Assembly (NCBI RefSeq): GCF_026651875.1
Contig: NZ_CP104067.1
Span: 5,136,501-5,200,500 of the forward strand
DNA from: Alicyclobacillus fastidiosus
GTDB lineage: Bacteria; Bacillota; Bacilli; Alicyclobacillales; Alicyclobacillaceae
DNA: 64,000 nucleotides
Direction of reading: 5' to 3'
The translations under genes and the position numbers were made by a program. This document shows, one piece after another, positions 17,939-25,654 of this stretch. The notes under the pieces are model-generated. The model did no database searches. It saw only the letters and a list, made by a program, of their open reading frames with translations, and was not told the DNA's origin. The stretch's first letter is position 1; the number at the start of each line of letters is the position of its first letter.

Positions 17939-18430
17939 ATGGCTCGGTTCGAAAGATTGCGTTGGGTTCCCATGTTGATTCGCGCGTATTACGAGGCCCA
18001 GGCCCGCGCGTCAAAACAGGCCGTGAGTGAGCCGTTTGTCCAAAGCCCAGCGAAGGAAACGAGTCAAAACGCGCGTTTTGCACCCGTTCACCGGGGCAAG
18101 ACGATGAAGAGTGCTGTGAGGATACGCGCGGAAAGGCCGAAAAAACCGGCCCAGGCCGTCACGAAAAACGCGAACAGGAGGCCACGCAGCAATGCGGCGG
18201 CGAACCGGCGTCTGCTGGAAGAGCTGCAATCTGCCAACCGCAAACTAGAGGAACTCACGACCCTCCAACAACAGATACGCGAAATCGGTACCTCCCTGGA
18301 CGGGTTTCACAAGGAGATTAGCGAATTGAAGACAAAGGCCGATGAGTCACTCAGCAGGCGCCGCCCAGACCGCCTCAACAGCGGGCCGATGGCGCTCCCC
18401 CACATGGATACTCCTCCATACGGGCTGTGA
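17939..18430 (+). CDS. Hypothetical basic coiled-coil protein
   Basis: A 163-residue protein with no recognised domain. Residues 1-90 are rich in Arg/Lys (for example RIRAERPKKPAQAVTKNANRR) and residues ~90-140 form a probable coiled coil (LLEELQSANRKLEELTTLQQQIREIG). It is strongly basic overall, suggesting nucleic acid or membrane contact, though this is speculation. AAGGAGG precedes the ATG, which follows the Rieske gene's TGA without a gap, so translation is probably coupled. Two weak GC-rich hairpins follow in 18431-18554 and no other gene is seen there. Confidence 0.65.
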   Translation: MARFERLRWVPMLIRAYYEAQARASKQAVSEPFVQSPAKETSQNARFAPVHRGKTMKSAVRIRAERPKKPAQAVTKNANRRPRSNAAANRRLLEELQSANRKLEELTTLQQQIREIGTSLDGFHKEISELKTKADESLSRRRPDRLNSGPMALPHMDTPPYGL

Positions 18431-18554
18431 CCGTGGCGCGCGAGGCAACCGGGAGGGATGTGTGTCAATCCCTTTGGCCCAACCGTGAACACAAAGGGCC
18501 GCTCCGGCCCCTAGCAGGCTCTGGAACGACCCCTCGTCTCACCAGCGCGACACA

Positions 18555-19175
18555 TCAATAAAACTTGACGACATCCGCGTAGTCTAGCGTCGACTTTTCA
18601 ACTGGTTCCTCGTCCGACGCGCCGAATGGCATCTGAGCGATCATCTTCCAACTGGGAGAAATGTGGTATCTCTCCTTGACCTGTTGCTCGATGGCGTTCA
18701 CGTGCTGTAGAGAAGCCGCGATGCCGTCTGCACAGAGTGCGGTCCACATCGCAAACTGCAACATGCCCGATCCGTGATGAGACCAGTCGACGAATGCATC
18801 CTTGTTTGCAGGAATTTTCTCTTGCATCCTGCGAATGGTCTCCTCGTCTTCAAAGAACAATACTGTGCCGTTTCCGCGGCGAAATCCGTCCAGACGCTCC
18901 ATGAACGATGCAACTTTCTCCTGTGGTATAAGCTTTGCGTACGTTTCCTTCGCAAGGTCCCAGAGCGCTTCGTGTTCGTCGTCCATGAGCACAACCAAAC
19001 GCCCGCTTTGCATGTTGTAGGCGGACGGAGCATTGACGACAATGCGGACAATTTTATCGATTTGTGCCTGATTGACGCTGGCGTGGCGCTTCAATTTGCG
19101 AATCGAGCGACGCCCTGTGACTGCATCGGCGAAGCACGTGGACTTTACTCCCATGTGTTCCGTCGCAAAAGACAT
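18555..19175 (-). CDS. Nitroreductase-family flavoprotein
   Basis: A 206-residue FMN enzyme of the nitroreductase fold, closest in look to the small HBN1/YdgI-like branch. The N-terminus has the FMN-phosphate-binding RRSIRKL and the NAPSAYNMQSGRLVVL segment; the C-terminal part has MPFGASDEEP. Such proteins reduce nitro compounds or quinones with NAD(P)H; the substrate is unknown. The start is ATG 19175 with GAGGAG upstream. Directly upstream lies an AT-rich perfect palindrome (19206-19222) that probably binds a regulator. Confidence 0.88.
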   Translation of the reverse strand: MSFATEHMGVKSTCFADAVTGRRSIRKLKRHASVNQAQIDKIVRIVVNAPSAYNMQSGRLVVLMDDEHEALWDLAKETYAKLIPQEKVASFMERLDGFRRGNGTVLFFEDEETIRRMQEKIPANKDAFVDWSHHGSGMLQFAMWTALCADGIAASLQHVNAIEQQVKERYHISPSWKMIAQMPFGASDEEPVEKSTLDYADVVKFY

Positions 19176-19205
19176 TCATCCACACTCCTCAATTTATAAT
19201 AATTA

Positions 19206-19222
19206 TAATTAGTTACTAATTA
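19206..19222. promoter_or_regulatory. 17-bp perfect palindrome, probable operator of the nitroreductase gene
   Basis: TAATTAGT-T-ACTAATTA has 8-bp perfect arms around one central base and starts 31 bases before the nitroreductase start. Size and AT-rich character resemble operators of MarR/DUF24-type redox regulators that often control nitroreductases. No such regulator gene is adjacent. Confidence 0.55.
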
Positions 19223-19339
19223 AATGTACTTATGCGGATATAGTTTACCTGGGAACACTAGCGAAGTCAAATACAGAACAGGCCGGCCAGCTAGAGCCGA
19301 CCGACCTTCGCTTGCCTCGCAAACGTGCTCGTAGCAAGT

Positions 19340-20212
19340 TTAGATTGCCTCGTCCACCGCCGCTACAAACTGTCGAATGACGCGCAAGTATTCTTCCGGT
19401 TGTTCACGCATCGCCGAATGCGAGCTCTCCTCAAAGACGTGAAATGCGGAGCCCGAAACGAGCGAATGATAGTACTCAGTGGAACTCGGGCTCGCTTCGT
19501 CGTAGCGCCCGCACGCAAACAACGTGGGTATTGATATCTCGTGTAACCTGTTCGTCCGGTCGTACGACTTGAGCGTGCCTGTCGCATGGAACTCAGACGG
19601 TCCCCACATGGTGTTGTACACCTCTGCTCCAAACGCAGCATCTCGTCGGGCGCGCTCCTCCGCGGACACCTCAACCCGACAGACGTGCTTTTTCATATAG
19701 ACTTCTGTCGCCTGCTTATACTCGGCGGAGTCCGTGTTTCCAGTCGCCTCACACTCTGTGAGAACCTTCTGGACGTCACTGGGCAATTGAAGACGCAAAC
19801 GGTCGGCGTCCGCGACCCAACGCGGCGCACTCAGGCAGGGGCTAGAGAAAATGGCACTTTTCACTCCTTGTGGGGAAGTCAGCAAGTAATCGGCCAACAA
19901 CATCGTTCCCCAAGAGTGTCCAAGGATGTGTACCTCATCGAGATGAAGTGCCGCGCGGAGACTGGCCAGTTCCCGTACAAACCGTTCAATATTCCACAGC
20001 GCTGGATTCGAAGGTCGATCCGACTTGCCAGAACCCAACTGGTCATATAGAACGATCGGTCGATCATCCGCCAGTGCGGACAACCGCTCCATCCCGACAG
20101 ACGAGCCACCGGGTCCCCCGTGCAGTCCCAGGAGCGGTACACCGTCACCCTCTCCGAAAATCTGATACCATATCCGCCCGCCTTCTACCTCTACGAACCC
20201 TTCTTTGTGCAT
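19340..20212 (-). CDS. pip: Proline iminopeptidase-type alpha/beta hydrolase (S33)
   Basis: A 290-residue alpha/beta hydrolase. The oxyanion region HGGPGGSS, the nucleophile elbow GHSWGTML (Ser), the acid in CGRYDEASP and a late His (SSHSAM) give a complete catalytic triad. The HGGPGG and GQSWG/GHSWG pattern is typical of prolyl/tricorn-interacting aminopeptidases that remove N-terminal Pro or other residues from peptides in the cytoplasm. ATG 20212 is favoured, with GAGGAG about 10 bases upstream; an ATG six codons earlier has no site. Other S33 hydrolases share these motifs, so substrate specificity is inferred. Confidence 0.85.
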   Translation of the reverse strand: MHKEGFVEVEGGRIWYQIFGEGDGVPLLGLHGGPGGSSVGMERLSALADDRPIVLYDQLGSGKSDRPSNPALWNIERFVRELASLRAALHLDEVHILGHSWGTMLLADYLLTSPQGVKSAIFSSPCLSAPRWVADADRLRLQLPSDVQKVLTECEATGNTDSAEYKQATEVYMKKHVCRVEVSAEERARRDAAFGAEVYNTMWGPSEFHATGTLKSYDRTNRLHEISIPTLFACGRYDEASPSSTEYYHSLVSGSAFHVFEESSHSAMREQPEEYLRVIRQFVAAVDEAI

Positions 20213-20291
20213 GCGTCGTAGTCTCCTCATCGCAGATATTTACTGGTTCTGTTGACCATGGTAACCCTCCCTGGCGCCCAAGGGAACCAGT

Positions 20292-21518
20292 TTATCTGCG
20301 TACGAGCGACGCGGTTCGGTCGAACACCTCCTGTGGCGATATGGCCCGCCGAGCGACGCCCTCATCCAGCGCCGCTTCGGCGACTGCCCGAGCCACGTGA
20401 GGTGCGATGCGTGGATCAAACGGTTTTGGAATGACGTAGTCCGGTCGCAATTCCGAGACTGTGACAAGGTCGGCAATCGCGTGCGCTGCAGCCGCTTTCA
20501 TGCGCTGTGTGATGTGGCTCGCACGCGCGTCGAGGACGCCGCGGAAGACACCGGGAAAGGCGAGGACGTTGTTCACCTGGTTGGGGTAGTCAGACCTCCC
20601 GGTCCCAACCACCAAAACCCCGTGTTCCAACGCCACTTCTGGCAAAATTTCCGGGTCTGGGTTGGCCATCGCAAACACGATAGGACTGCGCGCCATTGCG
20701 TGAACCATCTCCGGTGTAAGTGCCCCAGCACTCGACACGCCGATGAATACATCGGCGTCTGCGATGACGTCGGCGAGCGCCCCCCGCCGTTCAAATGCGT
20801 TCGTGCGCAGCGCGAACGCCTCTTTCATGGCGTTCATCCCCTCCGTTCGGCCTCGATAGATGGCGCCTTTTGTATCGCAGAGGATGATGTCCTGTACGCC
20901 CATCGCCAAGAGGAGATCGACCGTTGCAACACCTGCCGCCCCTGCGCCGTTGACGACCACCCGCACGCTTCCCACCGATTTTCCGGCTAATTTGAGCGCA
21001 TTCAAAAGTGCAGCTGCGGTCACGATGGCCGTACCGTGCTGATCATCGTGGAAAATCGGAATATTCGTCTCCTCAATCAACCGTCGCTCAATGTCAAAGC
21101 ACGCGGGTGCAGCGATGTCTTCCAAGTTGACACCGCCAAACTGGCTCTCCAGCAGTTTCACGGTCCGCACCACTTCGTCGGGATCCTCGGAATTGATACA
21201 AATCGGAAAGGCATCGACACCCGCGAATCGCTTGAACAACAGCGCCTTGCCCTCCATTACTGGAAGGGCAGCGGCGGCGCCAATGTTGCCGAGCCCGAGC
21301 ACTGCCGTCCCGTTTGTCACAATCGCAATCGTGTTCCCCTTGCCGGTATACTCGTAGCTTAATGCTTCATCTCGATGAATCTCCTTGCAAGGCTCAGCCA
21401 CACCCGGCGAGTACGCCAAACTCAAATCGCGCTCGTTTTCCACACTCATCTTTGGTGCCACGGCTAGCTTGCCGACGTGCAGACGGTGCAATTTCAATGC
21501 CTCTTCCTTGAGCGACAT
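20292..21518 (-). CDS. NAD(P)-dependent malic enzyme
   Basis: A 408-residue short-form malic enzyme that oxidatively decarboxylates malate to pyruvate. Features include the substrate-domain segments YSPGVAEPC and YTGKGNTIAIVTNGTAVLGLGNIG, the metal-site segment FHDDQHGTAIV and the NAD(P) fold VVNGAGAAGVA. Length fits the MaeB/YtsJ N-terminal type without a phosphotransacetylase domain. AGGGGGAG precedes ATG 21518. With fumarase nearby it contributes to C4 metabolism, but the two are not in an operon. Cofactor preference (NAD or NADP) cannot be told from sequence here. Confidence 0.93.
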   Translation of the reverse strand: MSLKEEALKLHRLHVGKLAVAPKMSVENERDLSLAYSPGVAEPCKEIHRDEALSYEYTGKGNTIAIVTNGTAVLGLGNIGAAAALPVMEGKALLFKRFAGVDAFPICINSEDPDEVVRTVKLLESQFGGVNLEDIAAPACFDIERRLIEETNIPIFHDDQHGTAIVTAAALLNALKLAGKSVGSVRVVVNGAGAAGVATVDLLLAMGVQDIILCDTKGAIYRGRTEGMNAMKEAFALRTNAFERRGALADVIADADVFIGVSSAGALTPEMVHAMARSPIVFAMANPDPEILPEVALEHGVLVVGTGRSDYPNQVNNVLAFPGVFRGVLDARASHITQRMKAAAAHAIADLVTVSELRPDYVIPKPFDPRIAPHVARAVAEAALDEGVARRAISPQEVFDRTASLVRR

Positions 21519-21663
21519 GGTGACTCCCCCTTTTCTAATGATGTCTCAACTCTAGTGCTTCTCATTATATTGTTTGAATTAGCAGAAAATATAGTGGTTT
21601 ATGGGGTCTTTTCGAACAGTTCTGCGGCCTTTTTTTACGAGATCTTGCAAATAGCTGCGTATT

Positions 21664-21702
21664 ACAAAAATTGGGTTACCCCTCAACCAGGGTAACCCAA
21701 TT
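21664..21702 (-). terminator. Terminator of the pantothenate operon
   Basis: On the minus strand TTGGGTTACCC pairs with GGGTAACCCAA and is followed by TTTTTG. It lies 80 bases past the panC stop. Confidence 0.9.
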
Positions 21703-21782
21703 GCGAAACGAAACGATTGCCGTGCGCGACCTTGCCCCGCGCACGTGCAAACCGCCCTCTATACATGTTGGATCATCTATGT

Positions 21783-22655
21783 TCATGAACCGGCGATGCG
21801 CCCATTTTCGATCGTCAATTGCAGATTATCAATCAACCTAGCTTTCCCAAAATAGACCGCGATGGCGAGCATCACGGGGCCCTCCAAGCGCTCTATCGGA
21901 GCTAACGTGTCCATGCTGACGACTTCCGCGTAATCGAGGCGGCCGACGCCGTCCTCCGCGATGATCTTTCGCATACCGTCCGACAACTCACGCCCAGAAG
22001 TGGGCCCTTTCGCAATCCGATCCCTCGCCCAACACAAGGCCCGATACAAAATGGTGGCATGCGCGCGTTCCTCTGGCGTCAGGTAGACGTTGCGCGAGCT
22101 TTTGGCAAGTCCGTCCGCCTCTCGGACAGTCGGTACGCCGACCACTTCGATAGGGAAGTTCAAGTCCTTGACCATGCGCCGAATCACGGCGAGTTGTTGC
22201 CCATCCTTCTGGCCAAAAAACGCCACGTCAGGAAGCACGATGTGGAATAACTTGCTCACCACAGTGGCGACGCCCTGGAAGTGCGTTGGGCGCGTTTTTC
22301 CACACAGGAATTTCGCCAACTCCGGCAATTCGACGCTGGTGGCCATCGGCGTTGGGTACATCTCCTGCACAGTCGGTGTGAACACGACGTCACAGTGCCC
22401 TTGTTGCGTGAGAAGCGCGAGATCGCGTTCCAGATCTTTTGGGTATTTATCCAAATCCTCAGATGGCCCAAACTGCAACGGGTTCACAAAGATACTGACG
22501 ACGACAAAGTCGGCCTGTCGCTTGGCGGCTTCCACCAGAGACAAATGGCCTTCGTGTAAATACCCCATCGTCGGCACGAGTCCAATGCGATTGCCCTCTG
22601 CCCTCGCGGCCCGGACAACCTCCCGAAGACGGTCAATCGTGTCAATTTGCTGCAT
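21783..22655 (-). CDS. panC: Pantothenate synthetase (pantoate-beta-alanine ligase)
   Basis: A 290-residue enzyme condensing pantoate and beta-alanine with ATP. Typical motifs: VPTMGYLHEGHLSLV (nucleotide-binding HIGH-like), FVNPLQFGPSEDLDKYP, GQKDGQQLAVI and SSRNVYL. ATG 22655 is preferred because GAAGGGTGA sits 7 bases upstream; a GTG three codons earlier would overlap that site. Its start overlaps the end of panB by 14 bases, indicating coupled translation in the DUF2520-panB-panC operon. Confidence 0.97.
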   Translation of the reverse strand: MQQIDTIDRLREVVRAARAEGNRIGLVPTMGYLHEGHLSLVEAAKRQADFVVVSIFVNPLQFGPSEDLDKYPKDLERDLALLTQQGHCDVVFTPTVQEMYPTPMATSVELPELAKFLCGKTRPTHFQGVATVVSKLFHIVLPDVAFFGQKDGQQLAVIRRMVKDLNFPIEVVGVPTVREADGLAKSSRNVYLTPEERAHATILYRALCWARDRIAKGPTSGRELSDGMRKIIAEDGVGRLDYAEVVSMDTLAPIERLEGPVMLAIAVYFGKARLIDNLQLTIENGRIAGS

Positions 22656-23508
22656 CTGGCTCACCCTTCAGTTGCAAAGATAGTGCGTCCCACGCGTCGG
22701 CATCCAGTCGGACGGTTTGCGCGTCCTCTGGGAAAGTTCCGTTCGTGACCTCTTCTACGTACGCCTTCGCTGCACCTTGAATCATGTCAGCCAGATCCGC
22801 AAACCGCTTGTTGTGTTTGGGAATGTATCCAGACGTATAGCCGATGAAGTCGTGGAACACGAGCACCTGCCCATCACATCCAGGCCCGGCGCCGATTCCG
22901 ATGGTCGGAATCGTCAGTCGTTGTGTCACCAAGGCGGCTAACTGAGCAGGTACGGCTTCGAGGACGATGGCGAACGCCCCTGCAGCCTCGAGTGCGAGTG
23001 CGTCATCGAGAATGCGCTGAGCGGACTCGAGCGTCTTACCCTGTAAAGCGAACCCGCCAAGCGCGTGAACGGACTGTGGAGTCAGGCCGATATGGGCCAT
23101 CACAGGCACACCGGCGTCGACGAGGTGCGAGACCGTCGTGGCCATTTCACGGCCGCCCTCAAGTTTGACGGCGTGAGCGCCCCCCTCCTGCATGATGCGG
23201 GCAGCGTTGCGCATAGCCACTTCGAGAGAGGCATGATAAGACATAAACGGTAAATCCGTCACGATGAGCGGGCCGTCGGCGCCGCGGGAGACCATATTCG
23301 TGTGATAGACCATGTGGTCGACGGTGACGGGAACGGTCGTATCATGACCCTGAACGACCATGCCGAGGGAATCCCCAATCAGTAGAACGTGAAGTCCTGC
23401 GTCTGAGAGAAGATTAGCTGTGGGAAAGTCATAGGCAGTCATCATGGCGATGCGCTCGCCGGATTTTTTCATATTCAGCAACGTGCGTACGGTTACTTTT
23501 TTCCTCAC
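22642..23508 (-). CDS. panB: 3-methyl-2-oxobutanoate hydroxymethyltransferase
   Basis: A 288-residue enzyme making ketopantoate from 2-ketoisovalerate and methylene-THF. Visible motifs: MMTAYDFPTANLLSDAG, GDSLGMVVQGHD, the metal-binding EGG and HIGLTPQSVHALGG, and IGIGAGPGCDGQVLVFHD. The start is GTG 23508 with a G-rich site 10 bases upstream; a start further up would disagree with the family. It lies 29 bases after the DUF2520 gene and overlaps panC. Confidence 0.97.
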   Translation of the reverse strand: MRKKVTVRTLLNMKKSGERIAMMTAYDFPTANLLSDAGLHVLLIGDSLGMVVQGHDTTVPVTVDHMVYHTNMVSRGADGPLIVTDLPFMSYHASLEVAMRNAARIMQEGGAHAVKLEGGREMATTVSHLVDAGVPVMAHIGLTPQSVHALGGFALQGKTLESAQRILDDALALEAAGAFAIVLEAVPAQLAALVTQRLTIPTIGIGAGPGCDGQVLVFHDFIGYTSGYIPKHNKRFADLADMIQGAAKAYVEEVTNGTFPEDAQTVRLDADAWDALSLQLKGEPDAAN

Positions 23509-23537
23509 GTTTACATACCCCCCGAGATGATGACATC

Positions 23538-24407
23538 TCAATCGATTCCAAACAACCGTTCAAATGCATCCCGCTGTGCATCCGACAAGCTGCCCTTCTC
23601 GACAGCAAGCGAAACGGTTGCGCGCCCTAAGGCGACATATACAGCATGTGCGGTGGGGTTGTCCTTCAAAACACTGAGGTGCTTCATCACAGTGGCTGTG
23701 TCACCTCGCTCAATCGGTCCGGTCAAGGCGTTGGGAATCCCCAACTCGCGCAGGTTCTCCAGCGCGCCTTGAAGCAATGGGAGAAAAGCGGATACGCCAG
23801 TCGAGAGCCCTGCTACGTCGCTGGCCACACCGAGCAATGCGACAACGGCGTTGGACGCCATGACTGCTGCAGCGTGATATCTCGGTTTTTCCTCCGCCCG
23901 TAGCTCGACTGGAATCCCTCCGAGCGCGGTCACCCACTGCATGGCCGCGGCGACGGCTGGTTCATCTCCCTCTGCTGTAAACGTCGAACCTTTCAGTAAG
24001 GCGGGGCCAGTAGCCGGATCTGCAATCGTCTGCAACGGGTGCAGCGAAAGCTTCCAGGCGCCAGTTGGCTCCACCGCTTCAAGAATGGAACTCGCGAGAG
24101 CCCCGGCGGTGTGAACCACGATTTGCCCCTCGTGTACCCAGCCGAAATTGACGATGGTCTGTGCTAGTTCAGTCACAGCCTCGTCTGGAACTGTGAGAAA
24201 CACGACGTCTGCCTGCTCGATGAGGGAACGGCTGTCCATCAACTCGCGAACAGGCAAGTGGGTCAGGTTCGTAAATCGGTCAGCAGTTGCTCCACCGGAT
24301 CCGCCTGGCCGCGACACAGCACCCAGGACAGGGTACCCCGCCTGTTGAAAAGCGAGTGCCAGTGCCGTTCCAACCCGGCCCGGCCCCACAAAAACAATGC
24401 CCGACAT
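23538..24407 (-). CDS. Rossmann/DUF2520 oxidoreductase, candidate alternative ketopantoate reductase (PanG-like)
   Basis: A 289-residue protein. The N-terminal NAD(P)-binding fold has VGPGRVGTALA and the C-terminal helical DUF2520 domain has LHPLQTIADPA, FTAEGD and YHAAAVMASN. It is related to ProC and 6-phosphogluconate dehydrogenase folds. As first gene of an operon with panB and panC, and with no panE seen in the window, it is well placed to supply the missing NADPH-dependent reduction of ketopantoate to pantoate, as reported for PanG-type proteins. That role is inferred from context. GGGAGG lies 7 bases before ATG 24407. Confidence 0.8.
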   Translation of the reverse strand: MSGIVFVGPGRVGTALALAFQQAGYPVLGAVSRPGGSGGATADRFTNLTHLPVRELMDSRSLIEQADVVFLTVPDEAVTELAQTIVNFGWVHEGQIVVHTAGALASSILEAVEPTGAWKLSLHPLQTIADPATGPALLKGSTFTAEGDEPAVAAAMQWVTALGGIPVELRAEEKPRYHAAAVMASNAVVALLGVASDVAGLSTGVSAFLPLLQGALENLRELGIPNALTGPIERGDTATVMKHLSVLKDNPTAHAVYVALGRATVSLAVEKGSLSDAQRDAFERLFGID

Positions 24408-24586
24408 GACAAACCTCCCTCGAATTGCTAACTGCGAACCTCCTTTCGCGCCATCTTTGAAGGGCGAATAGGCGTCGCTCGACGTGACGCGAGCCTCGTA
24501 ACATCGCGACCCCTGGTTATTTTATCAAACTATGCGAGTTTTACCGAACTGGAAGAGTGGGGAGTTGGGGGGGAGCCTGCAGGGGT

Positions 24587-24613
24587 GCGGGCGGTTGGCG
24601 CACGCCCGCCCGC
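24587..24613 (-). terminator. GC-rich hairpin downstream of cheY
   Basis: GCGGGCGG pairs with CCGCCCGC around an 11-base loop, 19 bases after the cheY stop. No T tract follows, so termination is only likely. Confidence 0.4.
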
Positions 24614-24631
24614 TATCTATCGGCCGCTAAC

Positions 24632-25000
24632 TCAAACGGCCTTCGATACCAATTTTTCTACTTCCTGCAATACCTTTGACTTATCGAAGGGCTTCACGAC
24701 GAATCCCTTTGCGCCAGCGTGGATGGCATCAATGACCATCTGCTGCTGGCCCATGGCGCTGCACATGACGATTTTCGCCGTCGGGTCAGTACCCACAATT
24801 GCGCGGACCGCCTCAATGCCGTCCATCTCTGGCATCGTAATGTCCATCGTGACGAGATCTGGGTGATGAGCTTCATATTGTTGCACGGCTTCCACTCCAT
24901 TGGCAGCCTCAGCGACCACTTCGTGTCCACCCTCGATTAAGACGTTCTTCAACATCATGCGCATAAATGCCGCGTCGTCTACCACCATCACTCGTGCCAC
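24632..25000 (-). CDS. cheY: CheY-type chemotaxis response regulator
   Basis: A 122-residue single receiver domain. The acidic pocket is Asp8/Asp9, the phospho-acceptor is Asp53 (TMDITMPEMDG), the switch Thr/Ser region is CSAMG and the conserved Lys is in VVKPFD. There is no output domain, as in CheY, which binds the flagellar switch. GTG 25000 is the start, with GAGGGGG upstream. It lies 31 bases after a CheX-type phosphatase gene, so the pair forms a small operon; no other chemotaxis or flagellar gene is present here. Confidence 0.93.
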   Translation of the reverse strand: MARVMVVDDAAFMRMMLKNVLIEGGHEVVAEAANGVEAVQQYEAHHPDLVTMDITMPEMDGIEAVRAIVGTDPTAKIVMCSAMGQQQMVIDAIHAGAKGFVVKPFDKSKVLQEVEKLVSKAV

Positions 25001-25031
25001 TTCATTTCCCCCTCAAAGTACTCTTGTTAGC

Positions 25032-25499
25032 CTATTGTAAATTCTCTTCCAAAATCAGCAGGACTTGCATGTCACCGACGCCGTCCACCTCGACGGACAC
25101 TTGCAGCGCATGTTGAAACCCGCTGAGCTTGGTGTTGCCGACGAGGACGGTTGGCGGTGTAATATCGAGCACCATACCCTTTGTTGCGATGGTCGTACAG
25201 GTCGATCCAGCGATCATATTGCCGAGTTCGCCCACAAACGACTCCAACATGTCCCCTTCCAGGGCCATGCCATACATATTCACAGCGAATGCCGAAAAAA
25301 CTGCCTGACTCGCCTGGATGATGATACGGCCTCGAAATCCCCCGGTCACTCCGACGAGTACGCCCATTTCCGGCTGATAGATAGCTCCATCCACGACGCT
25401 CGCGTCGCCCAGTGCAATCGGTACCGGCAAAACCGATTTTAGCGCGTTTCCAACGCCCTCCACCATTTCTGTCATAGGGGACAAGAAGTCCGTCGACAT
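25032..25499 (-). CDS. cheX: CheX-type CheY-P phosphatase
   Basis: A 155-residue protein of the CheC/CheX/FliY phosphatase family. The catalytic signature E-x2-N is visible once, in GELGNMIAG, as in CheX, which carries a single active site (CheC has two). It would dephosphorylate the CheY encoded just downstream. The start is ATG 25499 with GAGAGGAATGG before it. An open frame extends further upstream without similarity. Confidence 0.85.
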   Translation of the reverse strand: MSTDFLSPMTEMVEGVGNALKSVLPVPIALGDASVVDGAIYQPEMGVLVGVTGGFRGRIIIQASQAVFSAFAVNMYGMALEGDMLESFVGELGNMIAGSTCTTIATKGMVLDITPPTVLVGNTKLSGFQHALQVSVEVDGVGDMQVLLILEENLQ

Positions 25500-25654
25500 A
25501 CAGTTTCCATTCCTCTCTGGCGCCATCATCAGCGCCGTTATAGAATACTTCCGAAAAAAATGGCGAATCTTGTATCCCAATTTTCAATCCGTCGTTTCGG
25601 GTGCAATTGGCGACCGACGTGGGGATCATCAACGCGACGGCTGACTCGCCGAGT

